DNA of 64,000 bases from Diaminobutyricibacter sp049994905 (GTDB lineage Bacteria; Actinomycetota; Actinomycetes; Actinomycetales; Microbacteriaceae). The stretch is taken from assembly GCF_049994905.1 (NCBI RefSeq), contig NZ_CP188258.1:434001-498000 (forward strand). The letters run 5' to 3'. Positions 51,522-63,423 of the stretch are shown here, piece after piece (position 1 is the first letter of the stretch; every line of letters begins with the position of its first letter). Below the pieces are notes generated by a model. The model saw only the letters and a list, made by a program, of their open reading frames with translations. It searched no databases and was not told the origin of the DNA. A program made the position numbers and the translations under genes.

Positions 51522-54003
51522 CCGCTGTCGCGTTCGCGACGACCTGCACGCGAGAGGCGGCCAGTGGGTGATCCGAATCCAGGATTCGCCTCTCGTCCTC
51601 GAACAGCGCCGAATACATCGCCGTTGCCTCTGCATGGTCACCGGAGGCGTTTGTCGTTCGAGCAAGGTTCTCGCGTGTGATGAGGACATTCCGATGGTCG
51701 GGTCCCAGGACGCGTTGCTCGTCTGCGAGCAGGGCGCTGTAGTGCGCGACCGCAGCGACCGCGCCGCTGGCATCCTCAACGGCCCCTGCGAGGCTCGATC
51801 TCGCGACGAGGGTGTTGGGACTGTCGGGGCCGAACTGTGCCGAGAGTTCGGTTGCGACCTGTTCCCATTGGGGGAGTGCTTCACTGGCCCGGCCTGAGTG
51901 CGTGAGGGCGGTGGCCAATCGTTGGCGAGTGTAGATGAGCTGCAGGCTCTCATCGCCGAACCTCTCCGCCTGCATGACAAGGAGGTCCTTGTTGAGCTGG
52001 ATGGCTTCCAGCGGGCGGTCTGCGTCTACAAGGGCGAGGGCGAGCTGTGCTCGAGTATTCAACACCTCGCCGTCCATTTCGGTCCGCGTACTCAGTTGAT
52101 GCGCAAGTATCCCTTCGAGCAGGTTTACGGCAGCTTGAGGTTGTCCGTCGCTGGCCAGGGCGCTCGCGATCGAGCGGCGCGTCTCTACCATCTCCGAGGC
52201 ATCGGCGGAGTAGACCTCACGTTCGACTTCGCCCAATTCTTCAAGAAGCTCGATTGCTCGGTTGGGGTGACCCAGTTCTTGTTGTGCTTGGGCGAATGAC
52301 CACAGGAGATCGCGGTCGCGCTTGTTCTTCAGGTCGAGTCGAGGGTGGGCGTCTTCACCCAAACGTGCGATCGTCTCGGTTTCCTCGGGGAGATCAGCGA
52401 GAACGTTGACGAGCGCGCTCGTTGCGTTGACAAAATCGCGTTCGTCGAGTTCATCGCCGTATGCCAGCAAGAGCCGGCTGGCCTGGGCCGCTCGATCCGC
52501 TGGAGTGTCTTGATTCGCAATGAGTCGCCTGGCTTCGTCGATGAGTGCGTCACGAACACGCAGACGGTGCGCCTCCTTGACGAATTCGCCGGCGGCGACG
52601 TTCATTTGAGCCACGTCGTGGAATTGGCTGAGGACCTCAGTGACAGCGCGTACCCATGCGCGGTCGACCACGCTTGCGCCTGCATGCACATCGGGATTGC
52701 CTTGGGCGAGCTGGGCGAGTGCGGCCTCCAGCATCACCCGGTCCCATGACGGACTGTCGGTTGCGTTGCCGGAGATGATGGCGGGAATGCCCAGGGTCGC
52801 AAGCGCCAATCGCTCCCGGTCGGGCTGGTCGAGCCGTTCCCAGTCCTGCTTGTAGAGGTCCTCCACCTTCGCCGAAAGCTTTTCGACGTCTGTCGGGTCG
52901 ATGTCGAGGACGTCCGTTTCGGCATTGCCATACGTCTCAAGAACCAGTTCGAGTTCGAACGGGTTGCGGAAGGCGGTCAACAGCGCATCCTTTGTAGCCG
53001 GACTGACCTGCTCGTGGTACGAGTACAAGATCGAAGCAAGGTCTTCCGTTTCCAATGCTCGGAGTGTCGCCTCAGGCGGAAACGGCAAAGGAAGACTCTT
53101 CGACTGTTCGTCCACTCGAATCAGCCGCTCACCGGCTATTCGCATCGCGCGCGAGAGGTCACGGCTGGCATCGATGAATCCTGGCCACCCGGTGGTGAGG
53201 ATCATCACCGGGACGTCCCGGCGAACCAGGCGCCCGAGAAGCTCGAGAAGCAGGTCATCGGCATCGTGGACATCCTCCACGAAGAGAACGGCGGGGACCA
53301 GAGGGGCGATTTTGGAAAGGAATGACTCCACCTCGTCCACCTCCGAGGGTCGGTAGACGATCTGCTCATCGCTCTTGAGGCTCCTGCTGCGGGCATGGGC
53401 GGCCTTGCCTTGCTCAACTCCTTTTCGCACGAGCCAGCTCATTGTCGAGAATCCGGGCAATGCGCCACCGACCAGTTCGGCGGCTTTCGTGAATCCGAAT
53501 TCGACGATCGCGGCCTTGCCTTCTTCGAGCACCTCTTCGCGGAGTGCAGAGAAAGCGGGAGAGGCAAACTTCTGAATGAAACCTGCCTGGTACCACCATG
53601 CGTTTTCGAGATGATCGATGTGCTTGCGCAGCGCACCGAGGTCCTCAATCAGAGACTCAGTGGGGGTACCGTTTCGCAGGCCGCAGGCAACCCCCCACCA
53701 CACGTAGTCGGGGGTACTCATCGGCACGTGATCGAAGGCGGGCGGATTCACGATTTTGCGACGCTCGGAAACCTTTGAGTGATCAGCGACGATCGTCGGG
53801 GGCCAGTATGCGGGCTGGCGCTGGCGGGTGTCCGCCAGCGCGGAGTAGAACTCCCTGGCAATTCGCGTCTTTCCCCACCCTGTCGGCGCCTCCAGCGAGA
53901 CCCAGACGGGTCGCTGGTCTCTGCGTGCCTTATCGAACAATTCGAGGAGGCCCGCCACGATCCCTCGTCGTCCCTCGCCGACGAATTCGGCCTCGTCGCT
54001 CAC
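51490..54003 (-). CDS. P-loop ATPase with C-terminal TPR repeats (STAND-like)
   Basis: 837 residues from GTG 54003, which overlaps the upstream stop (GTGA). The P-loop is APTGWGKT (39-46) and Walker B is AVLFVEDVHD (238-247), followed by a sensor-like region LILTTGWPG. The last 240 or so residues are tetratricopeptide repeats of the kinesin-light-chain type (LGPDHRNVLITRENLARTTNASGD). No effector (nuclease, TIR, protease) or DNA-binding domain is visible. It is the last gene of the chaperone-redox operon, so it may sense or respond to protein or redox stress. This function is inferred only from position. Confidence 0.82.
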   Translation of the reverse strand: MSDEAEFVGEGRRGIVAGLLELFDKARRDQRPVWVSLEAPTGWGKTRIAREFYSALADTRQRQPAYWPPTIVADHSKVSERRKIVNPPAFDHVPMSTPDYVWWGVACGLRNGTPTESLIEDLGALRKHIDHLENAWWYQAGFIQKFASPAFSALREEVLEEGKAAIVEFGFTKAAELVGGALPGFSTMSWLVRKGVEQGKAAHARSRSLKSDEQIVYRPSEVDEVESFLSKIAPLVPAVLFVEDVHDADDLLLELLGRLVRRDVPVMILTTGWPGFIDASRDLSRAMRIAGERLIRVDEQSKSLPLPFPPEATLRALETEDLASILYSYHEQVSPATKDALLTAFRNPFELELVLETYGNAETDVLDIDPTDVEKLSAKVEDLYKQDWERLDQPDRERLALATLGIPAIISGNATDSPSWDRVMLEAALAQLAQGNPDVHAGASVVDRAWVRAVTEVLSQFHDVAQMNVAAGEFVKEAHRLRVRDALIDEARRLIANQDTPADRAAQASRLLLAYGDELDERDFVNATSALVNVLADLPEETETIARLGEDAHPRLDLKNKRDRDLLWSFAQAQQELGHPNRAIELLEELGEVEREVYSADASEMVETRRSIASALASDGQPQAAVNLLEGILAHQLSTRTEMDGEVLNTRAQLALALVDADRPLEAIQLNKDLLVMQAERFGDESLQLIYTRQRLATALTHSGRASEALPQWEQVATELSAQFGPDSPNTLVARSSLAGAVEDASGAVAAVAHYSALLADEQRVLGPDHRNVLITRENLARTTNASGDHAEATAMYSALFEDERRILDSDHPLAASRVQVVANATAVIRGTETAPP

Positions 54004-55706
54004 AGCCGGCAGCCGCCGGTTTCGAGGTGATCGTGCACCATCCTGACAACACTCGCGCCCTCTCCGATCGCCGCCGAGATGCGTTTCACCGAGCCGCTGC
54101 GGGCGTCGCCGACGGCGAAAACCCCGGGCACTGAGGTCTCGAGCGGTTGCCGGCGCGATCCGGAGGACGTCGTGTGAGGTCCGGTAACGAGGTAGCCGCG
54201 CTCGTCGCGTTCGATGTCCGCTCCGAGCCACGATGTCGCCGGAGTCGCCCCGATGAAGACGAAGAGGAAGGCGGTAGGGATTTCTTCCCGCGCGCCGGAC
54301 GCCAGATGCTCGACGATGACCGACTCGAGTCGGGTCGTGCCGTTCGCTCGGGCCACCACCGTCTGCTGGTGCACACTGATGCGCGGATGACTTTCCACCT
54401 GGACGATCAGATACCGCGACATGCTGGCCGCGAGGTCACCGCCTCGCACGATCAGGTGCACGCGCGAGGCGGTCCCGGCCAGGAAGACCGCCGCCTGCCC
54501 GGCCGAGTTTCCACCGCCGACCACGACGACCGGGTCGGTGCCGCACTCGCGCGCCTCGTTGATCGTGGCGGCGTAGTAGACGCTGGTGTATTCGAAGCGA
54601 TCGAGATTCTCGGTGGCGAGGCGGTTGTATTCCATTCCGGATGCGACCACGACCGCCCGCGGGGAGACGCTCGTTCCGTCCGAGAAGCGCACGTTGAGTG
54701 CACCCCCATCGGAGGTGAGCTCCTGAGCGGTGGCGGGTGTGAAGAGGGTGGCGCCGAACTTGACGACCTGGAGGTCAGCGCGCTCGGCAAGCTCCGCACC
54801 CGAGATCCCGGAGGGAAATCCGAGGTAGTTCTCGATGCGAGCCGATCGTGCGGCCTGCCCGCCGGTCGCAATGGCGTCGGAGAGGACGACTGAGAGGCCA
54901 TCGGAAGCAGCGTAGACCGTCGCGGCGAGGCCTGCGGGCCCCGCGCCGACGACCAGCACGTCGCTCGACGCCGGGGGCCGGGTTCTCCGCAGACCCAGCG
55001 CATTCGAGACCTCGACGGTGGACGGATTCCGGAGGATGCGCGAGCCGGCGACGATGACGACCGGGACGTCGGCAACGTCCAGGCCCATCCGCCGCACGAT
55101 GGCTTCGGCCGCAGGGTCTCGTTCCAGGTCGAGCAGCCTGTGCGGTATGCGGTTGCGAGCGGCGAAGTCGAGCAGTCGGCGGGTGTCGGGCGAGAAACGC
55201 GATCCGACAACGCGCAGACCGCTGCCGTACCCGATCGCCATCGACCGGCGGATCAGATAGGCGCGCAGGATGAGATCGCCGATCAACGGGTCACCGGTCA
55301 CGATCCGTTCCAGTTCGTCGACCGGCACCTCGAGCACCCTGCCGCTCTCCAGTGCGACGATCGTGGCGAATGACGGCTGCCCTTCGAGCAACCCGATGTC
55401 GCCGACGAAACGGCCGGGTCCGTGGATCTCGATCTGCGCTTCCGCACCGCCCGGCTCGTCCCGGCTGGGTTCCTGGTCGATCTCGCGGGAGCCGGGGTCC
55501 CCGTCATGGACCATAACCCGCCCCTCGATCACGACGAAGAAGGATCCGAGAGGCTCGCCTGCGCGTGCGAGCACCTGACCCTCAGAGACGGATGAGGTCG
55601 TTCCGACTTCGGTCAGCGTCTGCAACTGCAGTGGCGTGAGCCGCGGGTACGCCCCAAGGGTGTCGGGCGTCTCCGCGGCAAGGCTCTCTTCCGCGGGTCC
55701 GCCCAT
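54000..55706 (-). CDS. cNMP-binding domain flavoprotein resembling thioredoxin reductase, lacks CxxC
   Basis: 568 residues from ATG 55706. Domain order is a cyclic-nucleotide-binding domain (about 22-150: GQVLARAGEPLGSFFVVIEGRV, GRFVGDIGLLEGQPSFAT), a glutaredoxin-like linker (about 163-240), then a thioredoxin-reductase-type module (FAD site VVGAGPAG 252-259, NAD(P) site VVVGGGNSA 394-402). Where thioredoxin reductase has CATC there is YYAATINEAREC (377-388), so no CxxC pair exists. The reductase role is therefore doubtful. The linker has GSRFSPDTRR and likewise no CxxC. It overlaps both neighbours in the operon. Confidence 0.87.
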   Translation of the reverse strand: MGGPAEESLAAETPDTLGAYPRLTPLQLQTLTEVGTTSSVSEGQVLARAGEPLGSFFVVIEGRVMVHDGDPGSREIDQEPSRDEPGGAEAQIEIHGPGRFVGDIGLLEGQPSFATIVALESGRVLEVPVDELERIVTGDPLIGDLILRAYLIRRSMAIGYGSGLRVVGSRFSPDTRRLLDFAARNRIPHRLLDLERDPAAEAIVRRMGLDVADVPVVIVAGSRILRNPSTVEVSNALGLRRTRPPASSDVLVVGAGPAGLAATVYAASDGLSVVLSDAIATGGQAARSARIENYLGFPSGISGAELAERADLQVVKFGATLFTPATAQELTSDGGALNVRFSDGTSVSPRAVVVASGMEYNRLATENLDRFEYTSVYYAATINEARECGTDPVVVVGGGNSAGQAAVFLAGTASRVHLIVRGGDLAASMSRYLIVQVESHPRISVHQQTVVARANGTTRLESVIVEHLASGAREEIPTAFLFVFIGATPATSWLGADIERDERGYLVTGPHTTSSGSRRQPLETSVPGVFAVGDARSGSVKRISAAIGEGASVVRMVHDHLETGGCRL

Positions 55707-55969
55707 CAGACGAAGTCCTCGTCGAGGTAGCACCAACGCCAGGTCTCGCCCGGCTCGATGGAGCGGACGATCGGATGCACGTCGTGCAGAGCGTGCGCGC
55801 GTGCGTGCTTCATGGGTGAGGCGTCGCAACAGCCGACTTTGCCGCACGTCAGACACATCCTGAGGTGTACCCAGGGCGTGCCGATGGCCACGCAATCCTC
55901 GCAAACGCCCGGAGTGCGTGGGGTTACCGGGCGAATGTAGGTCAGATGGGGATCGGTGCGGAGGGTCAC
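55706..55969 (-). CDS. UBP-type zinc-finger protein
   Basis: 87 residues from GTG 55969, which overlaps the thioredoxin stop (GTGA). It is one UBP zinc finger: VCEDCVAIGTPWVHLRMCL followed by TCGKVGCCDASPMKHARAHA and HDVHPIVRSIEPGETWRWCY, with the cysteines and histidines needed to bind zinc. Bacteria lack ubiquitin, so the ligand is unknown. Such proteins often lie beside cNMP-binding flavoproteins like the next gene, which suggests a shared function. Confidence 0.85.
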   Translation of the reverse strand: MTLRTDPHLTYIRPVTPRTPGVCEDCVAIGTPWVHLRMCLTCGKVGCCDASPMKHARAHALHDVHPIVRSIEPGETWRWCYLDEDFV

Positions 55970-56450
55970 GAACCCCGTTCCTTGTCTGCGCCGGAGCCGG
56001 CAGCCGTCTCGTCGCGCGCATCCTTGGCCATCGCGTCGTCGAACCAGCGGCGCAACACCTCGACGGGGGCAGCGCCGGCCTGCCGCGAAATGACCTTGCC
56101 GTGGTGCATGACCATCAGCGTCGGCACGGCCTGCACGCTGTACCGCGAGGACAGTCGAGGCGCCTGGTCGACGTCTACTTTGACGAGCTTCACGTCGCCT
56201 GCCCTCTCGGTGGCCAGTTGTTCCAGCACTGGGCTGACCATGCGGCAGGGCGCGCACCAGGTCGCCCACATGTCGACGATCACCGGCGGGTCTGCCGCCT
56301 CTGCGATCTCGGCGAAGCTGTCGTCGAGGGCATTCACGATCCAGGGAAGTGACTTGTGACAGTTCCCGCAGCGTGGCCGCCCGCGCGCTGCGACGGGAAC
56401 GCGGTTCTTATGCCCGCAATTCGGGCAGCGGATGATCGTGGTCGCCGTTG

Positions 56451-56454
<4 letters not shown>
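55966..56454 (-). CDS. trxC: Thioredoxin with N-terminal zinc finger (TrxC-like)
   Basis: 162 residues. Residues 10-32 have two CxxC pairs (CPNC, CGNC) that can bind zinc, as in thioredoxin 2. The thioredoxin domain has VDMWATWCAPCRM, with the redox cysteines Cys67 and Cys70, then the cis-proline in VQAVPTLMV. It reduces protein disulfides in the cytoplasm. It is coupled by overlap to clpB before it and to the zinc-finger gene after it, joining disulfide repair to chaperone production. Confidence 0.92.
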
Positions 56455-59092
<2,638 letters not shown>

Positions 59093-59102
<10 letters not shown>

Positions 59103-59410
59103 TGCTGAGTGTCCTTTCCGGACCGTATGACCCACCGTCGGTTCTCGAGCACATCGATCCGGGCGAGCAGGTCGATGACGAGAGCAACAGCGGCGTAGTT
59201 GAGCGAGAGGTCGGCGTGCAGTCGCACGATCCGACGTACCAGTTCCGGCGCGGCCGGGGTGAACCACAGCCGTCCAGAACCGTCCTGCGTGGCGGGAACG
59301 AGCCCGAGTTCGACGAACCGTCGCACCAGCTCAGGATGGGTGGCGGACGAGGCGGCGACCATCGCCAGGTCCAGGCGGGGCGGGAGCACCGGGAGCAGGG
59401 GGGAACTCAT
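59093..59410 (-). CDS. cbpM: Chaperone modulator CbpM-like
   Basis: 105 residues with a MerR-like helix-turn-helix part (HPELVRRFVELGLVPATQ) and the CbpM ending (RLHADLSLNYAAVALVIDLLARIDVLE). CbpM binds the J domain of CbpA-type DnaJ proteins and modulates them. Its position directly after a CbpA-type dnaJ, with a four-base overlap, is the standard arrangement. The start of clpB lies within its 3' end. Confidence 0.88.
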
Positions 59411-60345
59411 GATGACGTCCTCGGGTTGTAGGCGGATGCCCTCTTCAGCTGTTCGAAGAGCTCGCGTTCACGGTCGGTGAGGCTCGGAGGAACCATGATC
59501 TTGACCCTCGCGAACAGGTCGCCGGGCCTTCCGCCCGGCTCCGGCATCCCTTGGCCCTTCAGGCGCAGCCGCCGTCCGCTGGACGAGCCGGGCGGCACCC
59601 GCACGGTGATCGGGCCTCCCGGGGCGCTGGTCGAGACGCTCGCACCGAGGGCGGCCTCCCACGGAGAGATCGGCAGGTCAAGCTCGATGTCCTTGCCGTT
59701 GAGCCGCAGGCGACGGTCCGATCGGACCCTGAACGTGATGATGAGGTCTCCGGTCCCGCCCTCCTGCCTGCCTGCGCCGCCGCCGCCGGCGACCCGGATG
59801 CGCTGGCCGTCGAGAACGCCGGGCGGTATCTGGATGTCGAACGTCTGACGGGTGCCGTCCGGGCCGGAGAGCGCGATCGTCCGGGATCCACCGCGGAAGG
59901 CCTCCTCGACCGTCAGTTCGAGTTCGGCCTCGCTGTCGCTACCCCGCATCGAGCCGAAGACGTCCCCGAAGAGGTCTTCCCAGTCGACGGACGCGCCGCC
60001 CGGTCCTGCAGCGCCTTGCGCGCTCGACCAACTGAAACCGGACGGACCGGGGCGGGCTCTGGTGCGGCCGCCGCTGCCTCCGCCACTGCGGGTCTGCGAG
60101 GCGTACTCGCGCTCTGCGCCCGCGTACTGACGGAACTCCGGCCCGAACCGGTCGTATTGTGCCCGCGACTCCGGGTCGCTCAGCACGTGGTACGCCTCGC
60201 TGATCTGCTTGAACTTGTCTTCGGCCCCCCGCTCCTTGTTCACATCCGGGTGGTATTTGCGGGCCAGCTTGCGGTAGGCGCGCTGGATCTCTTTGGCGTC
60301 GGCGGAACGCGAGACACCGAGCAGCTGGTAGTAGTCGTCGGCCAT
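59407..60345 (-). CDS. dnaJ: CbpA-type DnaJ co-chaperone
   Basis: 312 residues. The J domain is DYYQLLGVSRSADAKEIQRA with the HPD motif in KYHPDVNK. A Gly/Ser linker follows, then the substrate-binding C-terminal domains (TFDIQIPPGVLDGQRIRV, FRVRSDRRLRLNG). The cysteine zinc-finger module of classical DnaJ is missing, so it is the type II (CbpA) form. It activates DnaK ATPase. It overlaps cbpM by four bases. Confidence 0.93.
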   Translation of the reverse strand: MADDYYQLLGVSRSADAKEIQRAYRKLARKYHPDVNKERGAEDKFKQISEAYHVLSDPESRAQYDRFGPEFRQYAGAEREYASQTRSGGGSGGRTRARPGPSGFSWSSAQGAAGPGGASVDWEDLFGDVFGSMRGSDSEAELELTVEEAFRGGSRTIALSGPDGTRQTFDIQIPPGVLDGQRIRVAGGGGAGRQEGGTGDLIITFRVRSDRRLRLNGKDIELDLPISPWEAALGASVSTSAPGGPITVRVPPGSSSGRRLRLKGQGMPEPGGRPGDLFARVKIMVPPSLTDRERELFEQLKRASAYNPRTSS

Positions 60346-60349
60346 GGCC

Positions 60350-60862
60350 TCACCCTTCGGCCGCGGTGACCACGACGCCGGCGGGCCGCAACAACCGCTC
60401 AGGGCTCCCGAATCCCAGCCGGGCGACTGCCACGACTGTCCGTGGCGGCGAGTCGCCCTTTTCTACGACGGAAACGACCTCGTGGATGCGCGGATCGAAC
60501 GGCACACCCACCTCGTCGATGCGCGGATAGCCGAGGCGTTCGAGCGCGGCGATGGCCTGTTCCCGGATGGATTCCATGCCTTCGGCGAGAGCTTCGTTCA
60601 CCGTCCTGGCGTAGGCGACCGCGTCATCGAGTCCGTCAACGACGGGGAGGAAGACGGATGCAGCGCGGGCACGCTCAGCCTCCCGTGCCAGCGCGAGTTC
60701 GCGAGCAGCACGTTTTCGGGTGTTGTCGAGGTCCGCAGCCGCTCGACGCCAACGGTCCTCGGCTTCTGCAAGACGAAGGTCCACGTCGTTCGGGGGCTCC
60801 GCGGATGGTGTCTCCGGCGGACTCTCATCGGTTTCGGTACTGCCCACATCCCGGTCGTCCAT
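60350..60862 (-). CDS. grpE: GrpE nucleotide exchange factor
   Basis: 170 residues. An acidic N-terminus leads into the coiled-coil (LAEAEDRWRRAAADLDNTRKRA) and a C-terminal beta domain (PFDPRIHEVVSVVE, RLLRPAGVVVTAAEG). It releases ADP from DnaK. It lies 13 bases after dnaK and 4 before dnaJ. Confidence 0.93.
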   Translation of the reverse strand: MDDRDVGSTETDESPPETPSAEPPNDVDLRLAEAEDRWRRAAADLDNTRKRAARELALAREAERARAASVFLPVVDGLDDAVAYARTVNEALAEGMESIREQAIAALERLGYPRIDEVGVPFDPRIHEVVSVVEKGDSPPRTVVAVARLGFGSPERLLRPAGVVVTAAEG

Positions 60863-60875
60863 GGTGCGAGGTCCC

Positions 60876-62750
60876 TCAGCTTCGATCGAACTCGGCGTCG
60901 ACGACGTCGTCGGAATCGTCGGCGTCGGAAGGGCTTTCTGACGACGACGACTCGGTTGCGCGGGCCACGGACAGGGCGGCCTCCACTTGCTGCAGTTCGC
61001 TCGTGAGTTCGCGGGCCTCCGATGCCGGGGCCTCCCGTCCGACAGCCTCTCTCGCCTGTGAGATCAGCATCTCGGCGCGGGAGCGCTCATGTTGCGGCAC
61101 GGAATCGCCGCGCTCCGTCAGGGTGCGCTCGACCCGGTATGCAGCGGCATCCAACTCGTTGCGGGCGTCGATGTCTTCGCGCAGGCGCTGGTCTTCGGCA
61201 CGGTGCTGCTCGGCTTCCTGCACCATCCGCTCGATGTCTGCCTGGTCGAGATTGGTGGTGCCGCTGATGGTGATGCCCTGCTCGACCCCGGTGTCCTTGT
61301 CACGCGCGTTGACGTTGAGGATGCCGTTGGCGTCGATGTCGAACGTGACCTCGACCTGCGGCTCGCCACGGGGCGCCGGGCGGATGCCGGTCAGCGTGAA
61401 TCGGCCCAGGACGCGGTTGTCGGCGGCCCGTTCTCGCTCGCCCTGCAGCACCACGATCTCCACGGAATCCTGGTTGTCCTGTGCAGTGGAGAAGACCTCG
61501 CTCCGCCGTGCCGGGATGGTGGTGTTGCGTTCGATGATCTTCGTCATCACTCCACCGCGCGTCTCCACACCCAGCGAGAGCGGTGTGACGTCGAGCAGGA
61601 GCACGTCGCTGACCTCGCCCTTGAGTACGCCCGCCTGGATGGCCGCGCCGATGGCGACCACCTCATCCGGGTTCACGGTCATGTTCGGGTCTTTGCCTCC
61701 GGTGAGTCGCTTGACGAGGTTCTGCACGGCCGGGATCCTCGTCGAACCGCCGACGAGGATGACTTCGTCGATGTCGTTCTCGGTGACCTTGGCGTCCTCC
61801 ATCGCCTGGCGCACCGGGCCGAGACAGCGCTCGACCAGGTCCGCGGTGATGTTCTCGAAGGTGGCGCGTTTGAGCGTGGTCGTCAGGTGTTTCGGGCCGG
61901 CGGCGTCCGCCGTGATGAACGGCAGGCTGACCTGCGTCTGGCTGACGGTGCTGAGCTCGACCTTCGCCTTCTCGGCCGCCTCGAACAGGCGCTGGAGGGC
62001 CTGGGGGTCGTTGCGGAGGTCGATGCCGTTGTCTTTCTGGAACTCGTCGGCGAGGTAGTCGACGATGCGGCGGTCGAAATCGTCACCGCCGAGGTGGGTG
62101 TCGCCGGCGGTCGAGCGCACCTCGACGACGCCGTCCCCGACGTCCAGCAGGCTCACGTCGAAAGTGCCGCCGCCGAGGTCGAACACGAGTACGGTCTCGT
62201 GTTCCTTCTTGTCCAGTCCGTAGGCGAGGGCTGCCGCGGTCGGTTCGTTGATGATGCGGAGCACCTCGAGCCCTGCGATGCGGCCGGCGTCCTTCGTCGC
62301 GGTGCGCTGAGCGTCGTTGAAGTACGCGGGAACGGTGATGACTGCCTCGGTGACCTTCTCACCGAGAAACTTGGCTGCGTCGTCGACCAGTTTGCGCAGG
62401 ACGAGCGCGCTGATCTCCTCGGGCGCATACAGCTTTCCCCGGATGGTGAACCTGGCTTCGCCGTTCGGCCCGGGCGCGATGTCGAATCCGACCGCCTTGG
62501 CCTCTTCTTCGATCTCGTCGAACTTGCGCCCGATGAAGCGCTTGGCCGACGATATGGTGCCTTTGGGGTTCAGGATCGCCTGCCGTCGGGCGAGCTGCCC
62601 GACGAGTCGCTCACCAGTGTCTGTGAACGCGACGACGGACGGAGTGGTGCGAGCGCCTTCCGCATTCGGGATGACTTTCGCCTCTCCCCCTTCCCATACC
62701 GCGATCACCGAGTTCGTGGTGCCGAGGTCGATGCCGACTGCTTTAGCCAT
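60876..62750 (-). CDS. dnaK: DnaK (Hsp70) chaperone
   Basis: 624 residues. The ATPase domain opens with AVGIDLGTTNSVIAVWEGGE and has VFDLGGGTFDVSLLDVGDG. The substrate domain follows (DVTPLSLGVETRGGVMTKII). The lid ends DSDDVVDAEFDRS. The N-terminus differs from the usual actinobacterial housekeeping DnaK as I remember it, so this may be a second, stress-specific copy. That needs the rest of the genome. Third in rank among nothing missing: all expected Hsp70 parts are present. Confidence 0.95.
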   Translation of the reverse strand: MAKAVGIDLGTTNSVIAVWEGGEAKVIPNAEGARTTPSVVAFTDTGERLVGQLARRQAILNPKGTISSAKRFIGRKFDEIEEEAKAVGFDIAPGPNGEARFTIRGKLYAPEEISALVLRKLVDDAAKFLGEKVTEAVITVPAYFNDAQRTATKDAGRIAGLEVLRIINEPTAAALAYGLDKKEHETVLVFDLGGGTFDVSLLDVGDGVVEVRSTAGDTHLGGDDFDRRIVDYLADEFQKDNGIDLRNDPQALQRLFEAAEKAKVELSTVSQTQVSLPFITADAAGPKHLTTTLKRATFENITADLVERCLGPVRQAMEDAKVTENDIDEVILVGGSTRIPAVQNLVKRLTGGKDPNMTVNPDEVVAIGAAIQAGVLKGEVSDVLLLDVTPLSLGVETRGGVMTKIIERNTTIPARRSEVFSTAQDNQDSVEIVVLQGERERAADNRVLGRFTLTGIRPAPRGEPQVEVTFDIDANGILNVNARDKDTGVEQGITISGTTNLDQADIERMVQEAEQHRAEDQRLREDIDARNELDAAAYRVERTLTERGDSVPQHERSRAEMLISQAREAVGREAPASEARELTSELQQVEAALSVARATESSSSESPSDADDSDDVVDAEFDRS

Positions 62751-62805
62751 CAGACGTCCCCTTTCCTGGTGCCATCGGGTCGTCTGCCCGACGGCGTTTC
62801 GTCGT

Positions 62806-63264
62806 TCACGTTTCGGCAGCGTTCGAACCGACGGTGACCGCGTGCCGATCTTCTGTGCTACTGGGCGCTGAGGAAATATCCACTCGGCGCGGCTTGCTCG
62901 ACTCGTCGAGCGGGACGGTCAGCGTGAGCACGCCGTTTCCGAAATCCGCCGTGAGTTTCGAGCTGTCGAGACTATCGCCGAGGAAGAGCTGACGGACGAA
63001 TTTGCCGCGCGGGCGCTCGTCGATGAGAACCGTGTCGTCCGGCCCGAATGTCGGCCGGCGTTGCACCGTGATGGTGACCACATTGCGCTCGACGCTCACG
63101 TCGACGTCAGCGGGGTCTGCACCCGGAACATCGGCCAGGACAAAGTACTGATCGCCTCGCCGGTACGCCTCGAGCGGTAAGGCGACGGTTCGCCGATTTG
63201 CGCCGAGCGCCTGTTCGACCGCGCGGTCGGCGTCACGGAACGCGTCGAATCCCATCAGCGTCAT
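62806..63264 (-). CDS. Small heat-shock protein (Hsp20/alpha-crystallin)
   Basis: 152 residues from ATG 63264, nine bases after GAGGAG. The alpha-crystallin domain runs from YRRGDQYFVLADVPGADPAD to the conserved NGVLTLTVPLDESSKPR. It holds unfolded proteins until DnaK and ClpB refold them. It is the first gene of the operon, so the heat-shock promoter must lie between it and the divergent regulator. The gap to dnaK is 55 bases. Confidence 0.93.
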   Translation of the reverse strand: MTLMGFDAFRDADRAVEQALGANRRTVALPLEAYRRGDQYFVLADVPGADPADVDVSVERNVVTITVQRRPTFGPDDTVLIDERPRGKFVRQLFLGDSLDSSKLTADFGNGVLTLTVPLDESSKPRRVDISSAPSSTEDRHAVTVGSNAAET

Positions 63265-63423
63265 GGTGTGTGCTCCTCGGTCCACGGATCAGGTGCCGAT
63301 GGGGCGAGTGTCCGCCCGCCGTCTGGCCGGTTCTTCGACCCAGCAGGGCGAAATAAACCCGCGGCCTTCCACTGTCGGGCCCAACCGAAAGCGGTTAGCG
63401 TTGGTCAAGCGGAGTCCATCACG

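Noticed and set aside
55706..56021. N-terminal extension of the flavoprotein reading frame beyond ATG 55706
   Set aside because: It overlaps the zinc-finger gene and reads as Arg-rich out-of-frame sequence; ATG 55706 fits the TGATG coupling.
61089..62837. Very long open frame (582 codons) opposite dnaK
   Set aside because: Shadow of dnaK in GC-rich DNA: the minus-strand frame is an unmistakable Hsp70, and the plus-strand translation is repetitive, charged and without known motifs.
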